Source: Kordiimonadaceae bacterium
GTDB taxonomy: Bacteria; Pseudomonadota; Alphaproteobacteria; Sphingomonadales; Kordiimonadaceae
DNA length: 64,000 bases
Assembly: GCA_017640725.1 (NCBI GenBank)
Contig: JAEPQB010000002.1
Location: 558,001 to 622,000, forward strand
Direction: 5' to 3'
The notes below the pieces were generated by a model. It was not told the DNA's origin. It made no database searches and worked only from the letters and a program-made list of their open reading frames with translations. A program made the translations under genes and the position numbers. Below are positions 29,405 through 38,370 of the stretch, piece after piece; position 1 is the first letter of the stretch; each line of letters begins with the position of its first letter.

Positions 29405-29518
29405 CTCGCATGTCTCCAATCATTTGATTGGCATGCATTAAACCGCGCTTGCCCAGGCGGAAAAGCCCTTCACACAAGGGTTGTGACGAAATCAGACCCA
29501 AACGGGACAAGAGGGCAA

Positions 29519-30232
29519 TTACTGGGTATCAACCAGTGCGGCCTGAACTTGCGAACGGTAATTGGCCCCCACAGGAACCTCTTCGCCGGACACCAGTTTC
29601 AGGTGGCTTAGTACACCGTTTTTGCGCAGCAAGCTCTGCACCATGGCCTTTTTGACAATGTAGGACCGGTGGCACCGGATGCATCCCACCGCGCCCAGAT
29701 CTTTTTCCATTTCGGAAATGGTGCTGCGGTGCAGATATTCCTTTTCCCCGCACATCAGCGCGACATAATTTCGTTCCGCTCTCGCAACGACCACGTCGCT
29801 CATCGGCACAAGGTCGGTTCTGCCAAAGGACTTGATCACAAACTTGGGCGCATCCGTTTCAAATATGGGCGAACGTTTCTTTTTCTCCACTCGCTCGCAC
29901 GCTTCAGCCAGCACACCGCGTGACAATGGCTTAACAATATAGTCCAGCGCAGACAGCCTGAACGCCTGAGCTGCATGCTGCGGATAGGCGGTCGAGAAAA
30001 TCACATGCAGATCCGGGCTGGTTTCATTAAGTTCACCCGCAAATGTCATGCCGTCACATCCCGGCATTTCGATATCAAGAAACAGAACGTCGAACCGCTC
30101 CGCCAAAATGCGTGCGCGGGCCTTGTCCACATTGGTTTCAGCCTCAGCGTTCCAACCCTCTCGGGAGTTCAACTGATACGTGATGTCAGCAGCAATTATC
30201 GCTTCGTCGTCCAGAACAAGGGCTTTAATCAT
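29519..30232 (-). CDS. LytTR-type response regulator
   Basis: Response regulator with a receiver domain (MIKALVLDDEAI, D8/D9 acid pocket, phospho-acceptor in FLDIEMPGCDG, K in YIVKPLSRG) and a C-terminal LytTR DNA-binding domain (residues 140-238). The ATG at 30232 overlaps the stop of the histidine kinase gene by eight bases. It forms a pair with the upstream kinase. Target genes are unknown; the nearest downstream gene is the DUF1579-like gene but a LytTR site was not found there. Confidence 0.9.
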   Translation of the reverse strand: MIKALVLDDEAIIAADITYQLNSREGWNAEAETNVDKARARILAERFDVLFLDIEMPGCDGMTFAGELNETSPDLHVIFSTAYPQHAAQAFRLSALDYIVKPLSRGVLAEACERVEKKKRSPIFETDAPKFVIKSFGRTDLVPMSDVVVARAERNYVALMCGEKEYLHRSTISEMEKDLGAVGCIRCHRSYIVKKAMVQSLLRKNGVLSHLKLVSGEEVPVGANYRSQVQAALVDTQ

Positions 30233-31370
30233 CACGGCTATCCCCATCTTTGGCTGGGAAACGCAGCACCACCTGATACAGCCCGTCCATCAGCCGGCGG
30301 CTGACAGATGCCGTACTGTCAAAGGCAATTTCTAGGCGCAGCTTGGTCAACAGCATGCCCTCCCCGTCGTTTTCGGTGTCTGCAGTTTCGCCCGGCATTG
30401 TGTTGCTCACTGTCAGGATCAAATCGCCGTCAGCCTCGTGGGCGGAAACACGGATCTGAACCGCGCCGCGTGGTCCATGCTTGAACACGTTTTCCAGCAG
30501 CGGCTGCAAAATCTGGCGCGGTACCGCTCGGCCACTGGCGGCGTCATCAATCGCATACTCCGCGGTTAGTTCGGGAAAGCGAATTTGCTGGAAGGCAAGA
30601 TACTTTTTCGCGTCTTCAATCTCATCTACAAGCGGAATGCATTCGTCCGCACCAGATGCGCCGGTCATGCTGCGCAGAATATCGGAGAGGAGAATAGTCG
30701 CCTCTTCGGCGCGCCGTACCTGTCCCAGCCGCATCAAACCGACAAGGTTGCTGAGCGCATTCATCACAAAATGGCTGCCAAGCCGCCCGCGCAAATATTC
30801 AGCTTCGCGGGCGCTCAGGTCGCGTTGCTGCTCGGCGAGTTGCTGGCCCAATGTCGCGGCTTTCAGCCGGGCTTCGCGGCTGCGCTTTATGACCACCGAC
30901 TGGTAGCCAAACAGCACAACGATAACAAACAGGACAATGTCCCAGATCCATTGCACCAATTGGAAACTTTTGACGAACGGAATGAAAGGCTGACCCAAGG
31001 CGGGGGCCGCAACCAGATACATGTAAAGCAGCACAGCCAGCGCGCTGGCGATCAGCAAAAATAGGCTCTGCCAGATTTTGCCCAAAATGGTCGCGTCAAC
31101 AAAACGGTCTGTTGTTGTCCAGTAATGGATGGGCGGGGCCAGGAAAATCCAGTGACTGAAGGCGATTCCCCAGCCAAATAAAATGCGCCATATGTCAAAT
31201 TCGCCGCCGGTGTTCAGCCGGTCCAGAATGGCGGCGGTTGCAAAGGTGGCAAACAGCGCAAGCCAAAAGGCAAAGCCAAAAGCCATCAATCGCACCCAGC
31301 GATATTGCCATATTTTTCTCAAACCCAGGGCCATCTGCACACCAATTGTTCCTACTCGAAACACTGTCAC
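30225..31370 (-). CDS. LytS/YehU-type sensor histidine kinase
   Basis: Membrane sensor kinase with four to five hydrophobic segments in the first 160 residues, then a His-kinase domain of the LytS type: RLGSHFVMNALSNLVGLMR carries the phospho-His, QILQPLLENVFKHGP the N-box, and the G-box is weak near GEGMLLTKLRL. The frame starts with GTG at 31370; ATG at 31334 is an alternative start. It overlaps the response-regulator gene. No periplasmic sensor domain is visible, so it probably senses a membrane signal. Role not known. Confidence 0.85.
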   Translation of the reverse strand: MTVFRVGTIGVQMALGLRKIWQYRWVRLMAFGFAFWLALFATFATAAILDRLNTGGEFDIWRILFGWGIAFSHWIFLAPPIHYWTTTDRFVDATILGKIWQSLFLLIASALAVLLYMYLVAAPALGQPFIPFVKSFQLVQWIWDIVLFVIVVLFGYQSVVIKRSREARLKAATLGQQLAEQQRDLSAREAEYLRGRLGSHFVMNALSNLVGLMRLGQVRRAEEATILLSDILRSMTGASGADECIPLVDEIEDAKKYLAFQQIRFPELTAEYAIDDAASGRAVPRQILQPLLENVFKHGPRGAVQIRVSAHEADGDLILTVSNTMPGETADTENDGEGMLLTKLRLEIAFDSTASVSRRLMDGLYQVVLRFPAKDGDSRDD

Positions 31371-31470
31371 CTTTGCATAGGCAACCGGCGCTTTCTAGAG
31401 CACACCCTTGATATGGCGAGCAGGCTTCGTGAGAGAAGGGACAAACGCTTGGCCTTCAAGGACGAGCTTG

Positions 31471-32370
31471 CTACGCCCTTTGCTGCTCGATCAGCAGTTG
31501 CCCAAGTTCACTGGCCAAAAAGTCATACACTTGTCGCACGCGCCGGCTTGTCTTCAGTTCTGCGTGTGCTGTCAACCAAACGGGCAGTTTAGGCAAAGGG
31601 ATATCGTCCAGAATGGCTTGCACGCGTGTGTCGGCATAACCAATACGCCTTTGGTTAAAACCGATGCCATAACCTGCCACCACCATTTCCCAGCACACCA
31701 CCTGGTCGTCGCTACGGAAAGAGAAAAACCTGCGGTCCACCGGAAAGCCTGCTGCCGCAAAGCCTCGGATGATACCATCGTCGCGGTCATAGCCAATGAT
31801 GTCATGGTTCATGAGGTCATCAAAACCTGTGGGAAGACCGCGCTTAGACAGGTATTGGTTGGCTGCGAACATGCCGACCTCAAGGTCACCAATCCAGCGG
31901 GTGAACACATCTGCCTGCGTTGGGCGATACATGCGGATGGCAATGTCTGCTTCCCGCTGCAGCAGGTTTTCAGTCTCGTCTGATGGCACCAGTTCAATTT
32001 CGATCTCTGGCTCTGCCTGCCGTAGCGCACGTAGCACGGCGGGGAGCACATAGGTGGAAACAATACGGCTCGCCGTGATGCGGATGGTGCCAGCAAGCCG
32101 GGTGGACTGCCCACCTGCAACAAGGGCAAGCTGACCCGCCGCAGTTTTCATGGCCTTGGCATGCTCTAAGAGCTCCCGCCCGGCTGGCGTGAGCTCCAGC
32201 CCTGCGCCCGTCCTGTCGAATAACGTCAGCTCGAGCGATTTCTCCAGCGCTGCGATGTGCCGGCTCATGGTTGGCTGGCTGCTGGCAATCAGCCGCGCGC
32301 CCCCGGACAGGGAGCCAGCTTCAGCAACCGCCGTGAAGGCCTGCACCAGGGTCCAGTCCAAGTCTTTCAT
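31471..32370 (-). CDS. LysR-family transcriptional regulator
   Basis: Typical LysR regulator of 299 residues. The N-terminal winged helix-turn-helix spans about residues 1-62, including AVAEAGSLSGGARLIASSQPTMSRHIAALE, followed by an effector domain. It is divergent from the NAD-dependent epimerase-like gene at 32488, the usual layout for a LysR regulator and its target. Three palindromic sites lie between the two genes. The effector is unknown. Confidence 0.93.
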   Translation of the reverse strand: MKDLDWTLVQAFTAVAEAGSLSGGARLIASSQPTMSRHIAALEKSLELTLFDRTGAGLELTPAGRELLEHAKAMKTAAGQLALVAGGQSTRLAGTIRITASRIVSTYVLPAVLRALRQAEPEIEIELVPSDETENLLQREADIAIRMYRPTQADVFTRWIGDLEVGMFAANQYLSKRGLPTGFDDLMNHDIIGYDRDDGIIRGFAAAGFPVDRRFFSFRSDDQVVCWEMVVAGYGIGFNQRRIGYADTRVQAILDDIPLPKLPVWLTAHAELKTSRRVRQVYDFLASELGQLLIEQQRA

Positions 32371-32380
32371 ATGCGTAGCC

Positions 32381-32438
32381 TATCCAATTATGGAAATGAT
32401 GGTTCCATTCATGGGAATTGTTTATCCATTTTTGGATA
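32381..32438. promoter_or_regulatory. Three phased operator palindromes for the LysR regulator
   Basis: Three sites of TCCA-N4-TGGA type: TATCCAATTATGGAAA (32381-32396, centre 32388.5), TTCCATTCATGGGAA (32403-32417, centre 409.5) and a perfect TATCCATTTTTGGATA (32423-32438, centre 430.5). The centres are exactly 21 bases apart, two helical turns. The first lies just 11 bases before the LysR start codon, so autoregulation is likely as well as control of 32488. Confidence 0.75.
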
Positions 32439-32487
32439 CTTACTGTCAAGGAAAGCCAGCAGGAAATTCAATAATAAGGAGGTGAAG

Positions 32488-33408
32488 ATGGCAGGAAAAG
32501 TTTTGGTATTGGGTGCAAATGGCCGGTTTGGTCGTGCGGCAACAAACGCGTTCCTTGATGGCGGATGGCAGGTGTCGGCCATGGTGCGGAACGCGGCAAC
32601 CACTGATTTGCCCCATGGACTCACCATCATTGAAGGGGACGCGATGGACGAGGCTTCGGTAGTGCGCGCTGCAAGCGATATGGATGTGATCGTGAACGCG
32701 CTCAACCCCGCCTACGGCGACTGGGAAGATACCGTGCCCACCTTTACCAGGAATGTGATTGCAGCGGCGGAGGCATCTGGTGCCTCTATTCTGATCGCGG
32801 GCAATGTGTATGTGTTCGGTGAAGACATGCCGAGTTTGCTCACCAGCATAACAGCGCACAAACCCAGCAACGCCTGGGGCCGGGTGCGGGAGGATCTGGA
32901 GCACGCATACCGCGACGCTTCCCACCGCGGGGTGCAAACCATCCTGCTGCGCGCCGGGGACTTTTTTGAAGGCAAAGACACCGGCAACTGGTTCGAAAGC
33001 CAAATGGCCAACAAGCTATGCAAGGGTGTGTTTACGTACCCCGGCCCCACGGACCGCATGCATGCCTGGGCCTATTTGCCGGACCTTGGCAGGGCGGCTG
33101 AAATGCTCGCGCGCAACCGCCGTGATCTCGGCGCGTTTGAAGACATCGGATTTGAGGGTTACAGCCTGACCGGCGCGGAACTGACCAAAGAGTTGGAGGC
33201 CCTGACGGGTAAACCACTCAAGGTCAAAATCATGCCTTGGTGGGCCATCCGCTTGCTCGCCAACTTCAACAGCAACATGCGCGGCGTCGCGGCCATGTCT
33301 TACCTGTGGCGCGTGCCGCACCGGCTAGATGGGTCAAAGCTGGCGGCCCTATTGCCAGACTTTCAGCCCACCCCGCTTGAGGGGGCCCTGAGGGCCGCCA
33401 CAAGTTAA
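32488..33408 (+). CDS. NAD(P)-dependent epimerase/NmrA-type oxidoreductase
   Basis: Rossmann-fold protein of 306 residues that starts at ATG 32488 after AAGGAGG; the longer frame from 32257 reads through the LysR gene and the operators and is not used. The N-terminus has KVLVLGANGRFGRAATNAFLDGG, a G-x-x-G-x-x-G motif. LTIIEGDAMD and AVIGRVRED-like region follow, but the SDR Tyr-x3-Lys is not evident, so it may be an NmrA-like or atypical SDR protein. Probably the target of the divergent LysR regulator; substrate unknown. Confidence 0.8.
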   Translation: MAGKVLVLGANGRFGRAATNAFLDGGWQVSAMVRNAATTDLPHGLTIIEGDAMDEASVVRAASDMDVIVNALNPAYGDWEDTVPTFTRNVIAAAEASGASILIAGNVYVFGEDMPSLLTSITAHKPSNAWGRVREDLEHAYRDASHRGVQTILLRAGDFFEGKDTGNWFESQMANKLCKGVFTYPGPTDRMHAWAYLPDLGRAAEMLARNRRDLGAFEDIGFEGYSLTGAELTKELEALTGKPLKVKIMPWWAIRLLANFNSNMRGVAAMSYLWRVPHRLDGSKLAALLPDFQPTPLEGALRAATS

Positions 33409-34943
33409 GCTGCAGCGGGCACCATGGCGCGCTTGTAGGTCCAGCGGCCAAACAAATAGAGACCAAGCGCCGCCGCAAAACCAATAAGGGCAAAGGCATA
33501 GAAAATGTCGCCAACGCTGTAGGAAACATAAAGCTGATCGGTCAGTGCGCCTGGTGCTGCGCCCGTGAGCGCCACAAGCGCATCAAACGCTTCGCCGTTG
33601 GGTATGGCACCTATATCCACCGCGCTCATCCCGTTTTCCGCAAGTGCTGAGCGCGCCACGGTGTCCTTGGCAGCATATTCGCCGTAGAAACCAAGCCCCA
33701 CTTTGCCGCCAACGGCAGAGCCAAAAGCAAACGGTAGATTGTAAAAACCCAGATACATTGCTTTTTTGTCGTCAGGCGCGATGTTGCCGAGGAACTCAAG
33801 GCTTTTGGGGCTCGCGAGCATTTCACCTATGGAAAAGAACACCACCGCCAAAACCATCAACCACGCAAAATTGGCACCGCCAAAAATAACAAAAGCGGAC
33901 GCCGAGAATATGGTGCCAATCGCCATGGAGTTGGCGGCCTTGAGTTTTGCGCTAAAGCCGGCAATCAGGAAGCAGAAGATCATGATCATCAGGCTGTTAA
34001 TGTTGACGAGGCCTTCCGGCATAATACGGGTACCCTCCAGGTCCATCACCCAAAAGCGTTTGGCAAACTCGCCGGGTGTGCCATCACCCCAAAACGTTTG
34101 CACCAGCACGGCGGTGTCGACCCAATCCCGGAAATAGACGGGTCCCAGATTCCAATAGAGGAACATCATGAACCACCAGCCCGAGAACAACAGCATATAG
34201 GCGAGAAGCGTTGGCCGGGTGAATTCACGCCAGCTATCGAGGATCAGGTTGCCCTCCTTCACTTCGCCGGACTTTACTTTGGCGCGGTGCGCAAGGCGCT
34301 CTTCCTTATCGACTTCCTTATAAGTCAGCAGCAGCAGAAAATTCAGGGAGATAATCGCCGCGCAGGCGAAGAATACATAGCTCCAGGACATTTGGCGCAG
34401 GAAGCCTGCCAGGACAGGCCCAAGGAAACCGCCCCAGTTCACAGTCTGGTAAAAAATGCCCCAGGCAACAGCACTGTTTTTGCGGTTGGCGGTTTTGGCA
34501 ATGGTGCCCTGAATGCCCGGTTTAAAAATGCCTGTGCCAAATGCCAGCACCAGCGCGCCCATGAAAAAACCCCAGAAGCTTGGGAACATGGCCATGATCA
34601 GATAGCCAAGAATTTTGAAAACCGTAGAGGCCGCAATGGTTTCCTTATAGCCAAACCGGTCAGACAGGCCGCCCGTAAAAACCGGCAGCAATCCCTGCAA
34701 CAATAGCCAATAGAAAAAGATCGTGCCCATCTCACCGCTGGTGATGCCAAGCCCGCCTGCGCTCACAGGGTCTGTGGCATACAGCGTCGACAATGAATAA
34801 ACGCCGTAATACGCCAGCCGCTCGACCATTTCCATGCCGCCGCATATCCAGAACACATAACTCAGGCTCGCGATGGCCGCGAACGTGCCAAGCTGCTCCA
34901 CGTCCGTCACCTTATTGGTGCGGACACTTTCCTCATTGGCCAT
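33405..34943 (-). CDS. POT/MFS-family transporter
   Basis: Twelve or more hydrophobic helices in 512 residues, with the MFS A-motif as TGGLSDRFGYKETIAAS and GMEMVERLAYYGVYSLSTLYAT, close to the E-R-x-x-Y-Y-G motif of proton-coupled oligopeptide transporters. The ATG at 34943 with GGGAG six bases upstream is used; the frame extends further up to 34997 (M19). It converges with the oxidoreductase gene and the stops overlap by four bases. Peptide or amino-acid uptake is the likely role. Confidence 0.85.
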   Translation of the reverse strand: MANEESVRTNKVTDVEQLGTFAAIASLSYVFWICGGMEMVERLAYYGVYSLSTLYATDPVSAGGLGITSGEMGTIFFYWLLLQGLLPVFTGGLSDRFGYKETIAASTVFKILGYLIMAMFPSFWGFFMGALVLAFGTGIFKPGIQGTIAKTANRKNSAVAWGIFYQTVNWGGFLGPVLAGFLRQMSWSYVFFACAAIISLNFLLLLTYKEVDKEERLAHRAKVKSGEVKEGNLILDSWREFTRPTLLAYMLLFSGWWFMMFLYWNLGPVYFRDWVDTAVLVQTFWGDGTPGEFAKRFWVMDLEGTRIMPEGLVNINSLMIMIFCFLIAGFSAKLKAANSMAIGTIFSASAFVIFGGANFAWLMVLAVVFFSIGEMLASPKSLEFLGNIAPDDKKAMYLGFYNLPFAFGSAVGGKVGLGFYGEYAAKDTVARSALAENGMSAVDIGAIPNGEAFDALVALTGAAPGALTDQLYVSYSVGDIFYAFALIGFAAALGLYLFGRWTYKRAMVPAAA

Positions 34944-35150
34944 AAAAGGCTCCCCAATATATGTTGGGCGCCCATCCGGCGCCTCCCCCAACGCCACACC
35001 TAGCGAATGCGACCGCGCCTGTCACGGGGAAATGAGATGAAGCGAAGTCCGCCCTGCCAGTTTTTCGCCCCGCATTTATCAATTGATAACCATTAGCGTG
35101 TAGAGTGCGCCGCTGGTGGGTTGAGCTGGTTTTGGGTGAGCAGCTTTTTG

Positions 35151-35651
35151 ATGTTTGAGTATTTCCCTGTGGAAACAGCGCCGAGGCATTTCAAGCTTCC
35201 GTCAGGCGCTGATTTTTCTTCTATCGTTGAACTATGGCAAAGCAAGCGCGAGGACAGGCCCATGCCGGGCTGGCGCCAGTTTGCCCTGCAGGATTTTGTT
35301 GGCTGGCATGCGCGCATGGCTTTGTCGGAAGTGATGCCATCACGCGACGATGTACGGTTTCAGTTTTTTGGCAGTGACATGGTGTTCCAGCAAGGCGACG
35401 ACCTGACCGGCAGTGTTTTGTCAAAACGCTTGCCCGAGGCCTATGACGCCGTTTACCGCGAGCATATTGCCACCATGCTGCGCGCGCCCCAGTTTTCGCT
35501 TGGGTATGTGGCGGCAGCGAGCGATCAGGACCGCGCCAAAACAATTGCGGTGATGCATTTGCCGCTGGCGGCTGACGGCAGGACCATCAACCGGTTTTTG
35601 CATATTACCTGCTGGAAAACACCCAGCGTCAACGTGCTGTCGGTGGCCTAA
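35151..35651 (+). CDS. PAS_5-like PAS domain protein
   Basis: A single-domain protein of 166 residues from ATG 35151; an in-frame TTG at 35121 is possible. It has the layout of the PAS_5 family common in alphaproteobacteria: LWQSKREDRPMPGWRQFALQDFVGW, then VRFQFFGSDMVFQQGDDLTGS, and a later strand-rich part with MHLPLAADGRTINRFLHI. No output domain is fused, so it is probably a small regulator or sensor. It resembles the protein at 61252. Confidence 0.7.
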   Translation: MFEYFPVETAPRHFKLPSGADFSSIVELWQSKREDRPMPGWRQFALQDFVGWHARMALSEVMPSRDDVRFQFFGSDMVFQQGDDLTGSVLSKRLPEAYDAVYREHIATMLRAPQFSLGYVAAASDQDRAKTIAVMHLPLAADGRTINRFLHITCWKTPSVNVLSVA

Positions 35652-35659
35652 GCCCCCGT

Positions 35660-36091
35660 TCAGGCGTGGCCTGCGATGCCCTCGCCCGCGAGCGGGTCTG
35701 TGCCATATTCGTTTTCTTCTGGCAGGCTGTCACGGGTCAGCCAAATCAGCATGAAAAGCCAGCCAATGGGCGGCACAAATCCAAACAATATCCACCAGCC
35801 ATTGCGGCCAATGTCATGCAGGCGGCGTGCGCTTACGGACACCCACGGGATGAACATCACGGCGATGAACAGGATGGACAAAGGCCCATGCCGTACATTG
35901 AAACCGAAGGATGACCAGGGCCCGGCCTCTGGCGGTGCGGACGTATCAAACAACAGGCCATCAAAAAACGGCAGGATACAAAGGCCAGCTACGCCAAAAG
36001 CGATGAAGTACCAAAACTCAGCCCGCCGCGATCGACCCTGAAAATCGAAATAGCGCTGGAACGCTGATTTTACTGCGTCGATAACATCCAT
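35660..36091 (-). CDS. DUF805 membrane protein
   Basis: A 143-residue protein with three to four membrane helices and the DUF805 signature: YFDFQGRSRRAEFWYF at the start, then VSVSARRLHDIGRNGWWIL. AGGAG lies seven bases upstream of the ATG. Function unknown; these occur widely as small inner-membrane proteins. It converges with the PAS gene, with stops eight bases apart. Confidence 0.9.
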   Translation of the reverse strand: MDVIDAVKSAFQRYFDFQGRSRRAEFWYFIAFGVAGLCILPFFDGLLFDTSAPPEAGPWSSFGFNVRHGPLSILFIAVMFIPWVSVSARRLHDIGRNGWWILFGFVPPIGWLFMLIWLTRDSLPEENEYGTDPLAGEGIAGHA

Positions 36092-36176
36092 AGTCCTTCT
36101 CCTGTATTATCCCGATACGGGACTAGTTTAGCGGAAAACGGACACGATGGCCAGCGGGTGGACTGTTTGTTTAACT

Positions 36177-36256
36177 CGGCACCTGCCCTCACCCCCACCC
36201 GGCCACCACACGGTATCATCCTATGGGTGGTCGGGTGGGGGTGAGGGCAGGTGCCG
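36177..36256. repeat. Long hairpin, repeat copy 1
   Basis: An 80-base inverted repeat: arms of about 33 bases (CGGCACCTGCCCTCACCC on the left) with one G-T-type and one true mismatch and a 13-base loop (CGGTATCATCCTA). It lies between the stop of the peroxiredoxin gene and the start of the DUF805 gene. The middle of the arm and the loop are shared with the copy at 38277. It may act as a terminator for the peroxiredoxin gene or as a REP-like element; it has no T-tract. Confidence 0.85.
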
Positions 36257-36269
36257 AACAAGCTAAAAA

Positions 36270-36932
36270 TTAACCTGCGTTGGCCTTGAGCGCAGCGACC
36301 ACATCCACCGGGTCAAGGCGTTTGGTATAGTCCACATCCACATGATGCAGGATGATCTTGCCCGTTTGGTCGATCACATAGGCCGCCGGGATCGGCAGGC
36401 GCCACTCTGTGTCGCCGTTGGTGTCCGGCACATTGAGGCCAAAGCCGCTGTAGACCTTGATCAGCGCCTCGGGGAACGTAAACGTCAGGCCAAACGCGTC
36501 TGAGGCGATAAAGTCACTGTCTGACAGCACGTCGTATGACAGGCCGTTTTTCTCAATCGTTGTCAGGCTGTTGTCTGGCGTTTCGGGGGTGATGGCGATG
36601 AGGTTTGCGCCGAGACCCTTAAGCGTTTCCAGCTCCTGCTCATAGGCGTAAAGCTCCATGTTGCAGTAAGGACACCAGCCACCGCGGTAGAAGATAACCA
36701 CAACCGGGCCGTCCTTCAAGCGCTCCGACAGCGTGACCGCCTCGCCTTTGTGGTTGGTGACAGTGAAATCGGGGGCCGTGTCACCGGCTTTGAGCGCGGT
36801 GCCTTCAATGCCGGTTTTGATGATCTCATCATTGGCGTTCAGCATCACTTCGCGCACTTCCGCCGGGATACGGTTGGCGGATTCTTTAACGGCGTTCGCG
36901 AGCGTGGCTGTGAGGGTTTGATTGACAGTCAT
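36270..36932 (-). CDS. Peroxiredoxin-like AhpC/TSA family protein
   Basis: A thioredoxin-fold protein of 220 residues with FYRGGWCPYCNMELYAYE, the W-C-x-x-C peroxiredoxin-like site, after a DFTVTNHKGEAVTLSERL strand set. Such proteins are in the alkyl hydroperoxide reductase/TSA superfamily; a two-cysteine C-x-x-C site suggests redox activity with peroxides or thiols. GGAG precedes the ATG. Its transcript would run into the long hairpin at 36177. Confidence 0.9.
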   Translation of the reverse strand: MTVNQTLTATLANAVKESANRIPAEVREVMLNANDEIIKTGIEGTALKAGDTAPDFTVTNHKGEAVTLSERLKDGPVVVIFYRGGWCPYCNMELYAYEQELETLKGLGANLIAITPETPDNSLTTIEKNGLSYDVLSDSDFIASDAFGLTFTFPEALIKVYSGFGLNVPDTNGDTEWRLPIPAAYVIDQTGKIILHHVDVDYTKRLDPVDVVAALKANAG

Positions 36933-37053
36933 AAGAGGGTCTCCAGTTACAATCTTTCGACGCCTAAAATGGTGCGTGCCGCGAACACTTAACAGTCACG
37001 ACCATGTGACAGGCGCTGCACCATCGCGGTGCAGATTTGAACCGGGTGACGGG

Positions 37054-38178
37054 TTAGTTTTTGGAACCTGTTAACATACTCATCGGCCCGGTTTGCGGCA
37101 TACCATCATCTTGGACCAATCCATCCTGTGTATGAGAAAATACCGAAGCCAGTATGATTGACCGATCTTCTTCTTTCGCCATCCCTTCGTTAACAAGCGC
37201 AACGTAGGTTTTGATCAGTATTCCTTTTTCTTCGGCGCGTGTTGATAGATGGTTCTCGCTCAACATCAAGCGAACTAAAACCCTTACGCCCCAGACCCCA
37301 ACCAACAGAAGAATAATGTTGGTAGGTAGGTAAGGCACCAAATCATAGAAATCGTTAGCGTGCTTCAACTCGTCGTGTGCCAGATAGAGTGCAGATCCGA
37401 TCGTGGCCGCGTTGACAAGTAACCACCCAGCAAGACTAGCTAATAGCCACTTGAGGCGAGATATATGATCAATCCGTTTCGTACCCCAATAACTTGCGGC
37501 AGCATTTAGCGCTAGTTTGTCTTGAAGAGCTTCGCGAGCATTTTCAACTTCGGCTGTTTTAGTTTCGACCAGACGTAGCTTTTCATCTGCTTCTGAAAAA
37601 AAACTTTCTTGCCGACTTACAACATTGGAAAACTCCTTCTCCAAACTCCGAATTCTTTGGCTTTGTTCCAGTGTGCGAAGAGAGGGTGTTCCAGGCAAGC
37701 CATCGTCTGCCCAATTGTCATGGTCCCCCTTTTGAAACTGGTTGCTTTCCAATAAAAAAGGAATTTCAATTTTCGTACGTTCAGACAGAAGCTTTTGTGC
37801 TTCTTTCAACCTAGCTTTCTTTAACGCAGTGATTACTGGCTCCATCCAGTCACGTTCAAATCGAGTCTTCCGAAAACCGGATTTACCAAAATAGCCGATG
37901 ACATTTTCGACATAGGTTTGAGCCAATTTACTGTCAGGAGTATTGGTCCGCGCAAACAGTTCACTGCGTTTCACCAGCTGGTTCAGTTCACTAATTTGTT
38001 TTTCAAATTCAGGAGATGGTTCAACACCCATCTCCACAAGTTCCTGTCTGACAGCGAACAACTGCGTCAGCTGGTTTCCCAATACTTCTTTCAGCTCTTT
38101 AAACCCTTGAATCTTCAGGGTGCTGCCATCATCAAAAGGAAACTCAAGGATTGGTTGGTTTGTGTCTTTTTCCGTCAT
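37054..38178 (-). CDS. DUF6161-like membrane protein
   Basis: A 374-residue protein starting at ATG 38178 (GGGGGG four bases upstream). Charged, helical segments fill residues 15-240 and two membrane helices lie at about 255-280 (WLLASLAGWLLVNAATIG) and 298-320 (TNIILLLVGVWGVRVLV). The C-terminal part, LIKTYVALVNEGMAKEEDRS followed by ILASVFSHTQDGLVQDDGMP, matches my memory of DUF6161 proteins. Function unknown. Its A/T content is a little above neighbouring genes, a mild hint of transfer. Confidence 0.7.
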   Translation of the reverse strand: MTEKDTNQPILEFPFDDGSTLKIQGFKELKEVLGNQLTQLFAVRQELVEMGVEPSPEFEKQISELNQLVKRSELFARTNTPDSKLAQTYVENVIGYFGKSGFRKTRFERDWMEPVITALKKARLKEAQKLLSERTKIEIPFLLESNQFQKGDHDNWADDGLPGTPSLRTLEQSQRIRSLEKEFSNVVSRQESFFSEADEKLRLVETKTAEVENAREALQDKLALNAAASYWGTKRIDHISRLKWLLASLAGWLLVNAATIGSALYLAHDELKHANDFYDLVPYLPTNIILLLVGVWGVRVLVRLMLSENHLSTRAEEKGILIKTYVALVNEGMAKEEDRSIILASVFSHTQDGLVQDDGMPQTGPMSMLTGSKN

Positions 38179-38191
38179 TGTTCCCCCCAAT

Positions 38192-38221
38192 AAAAAAGGC
38201 CGGGAGTATCCCAGCCTTTTT
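38192..38221 (-). terminator. Terminator after cysNC
   Basis: A stem pairing AAAAAGGC-x-GGGA with TCCC-x-GCCTTTTT around a three-base loop. The arms carry A/T tracts on both sides, so it could work in either direction. It follows the cysNC stop and lies right before the ribosome site of the DUF6161-like gene. Confidence 0.75.
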
Positions 38222-38276
38222 GAGAGAATTTTTCAAGTGTAAGTTGAACTCTTAGTTGGGGCCGAAGCCGGCAACT

Positions 38277-38344
38277 CCAGCCCACTCCCCACCCGGCCAC
38301 CGCACGGAAGTATCATTGGGTGGTCGGGTGGGGGAGTGGGCTGG
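38277..38344. repeat. Long hairpin, repeat copy 2
   Basis: A 68-base inverted repeat with arms of about 27 bases (CCAGCCCACTCC on the left) and a 13-base loop CGGAAGTATCATT. One extra C lies in one arm. The stretch CACCCGGCCACC to the loop and the arm TGGGTGGTCGGGTGGGGG are the same as in the copy at 36177. It lies 27 bases after the cysNC stop and before a separate terminator. Confidence 0.85.
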
Positions 38345-38370
38345 TGCAGATCCGCGATAGCGGTTAAATC

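Noticed and set aside
32257-32487. Longer N-terminus for the epimerase-like protein
   Set aside because: It would cover the operators and LysR gene; ATG 32488 has AAGGAGG before it.
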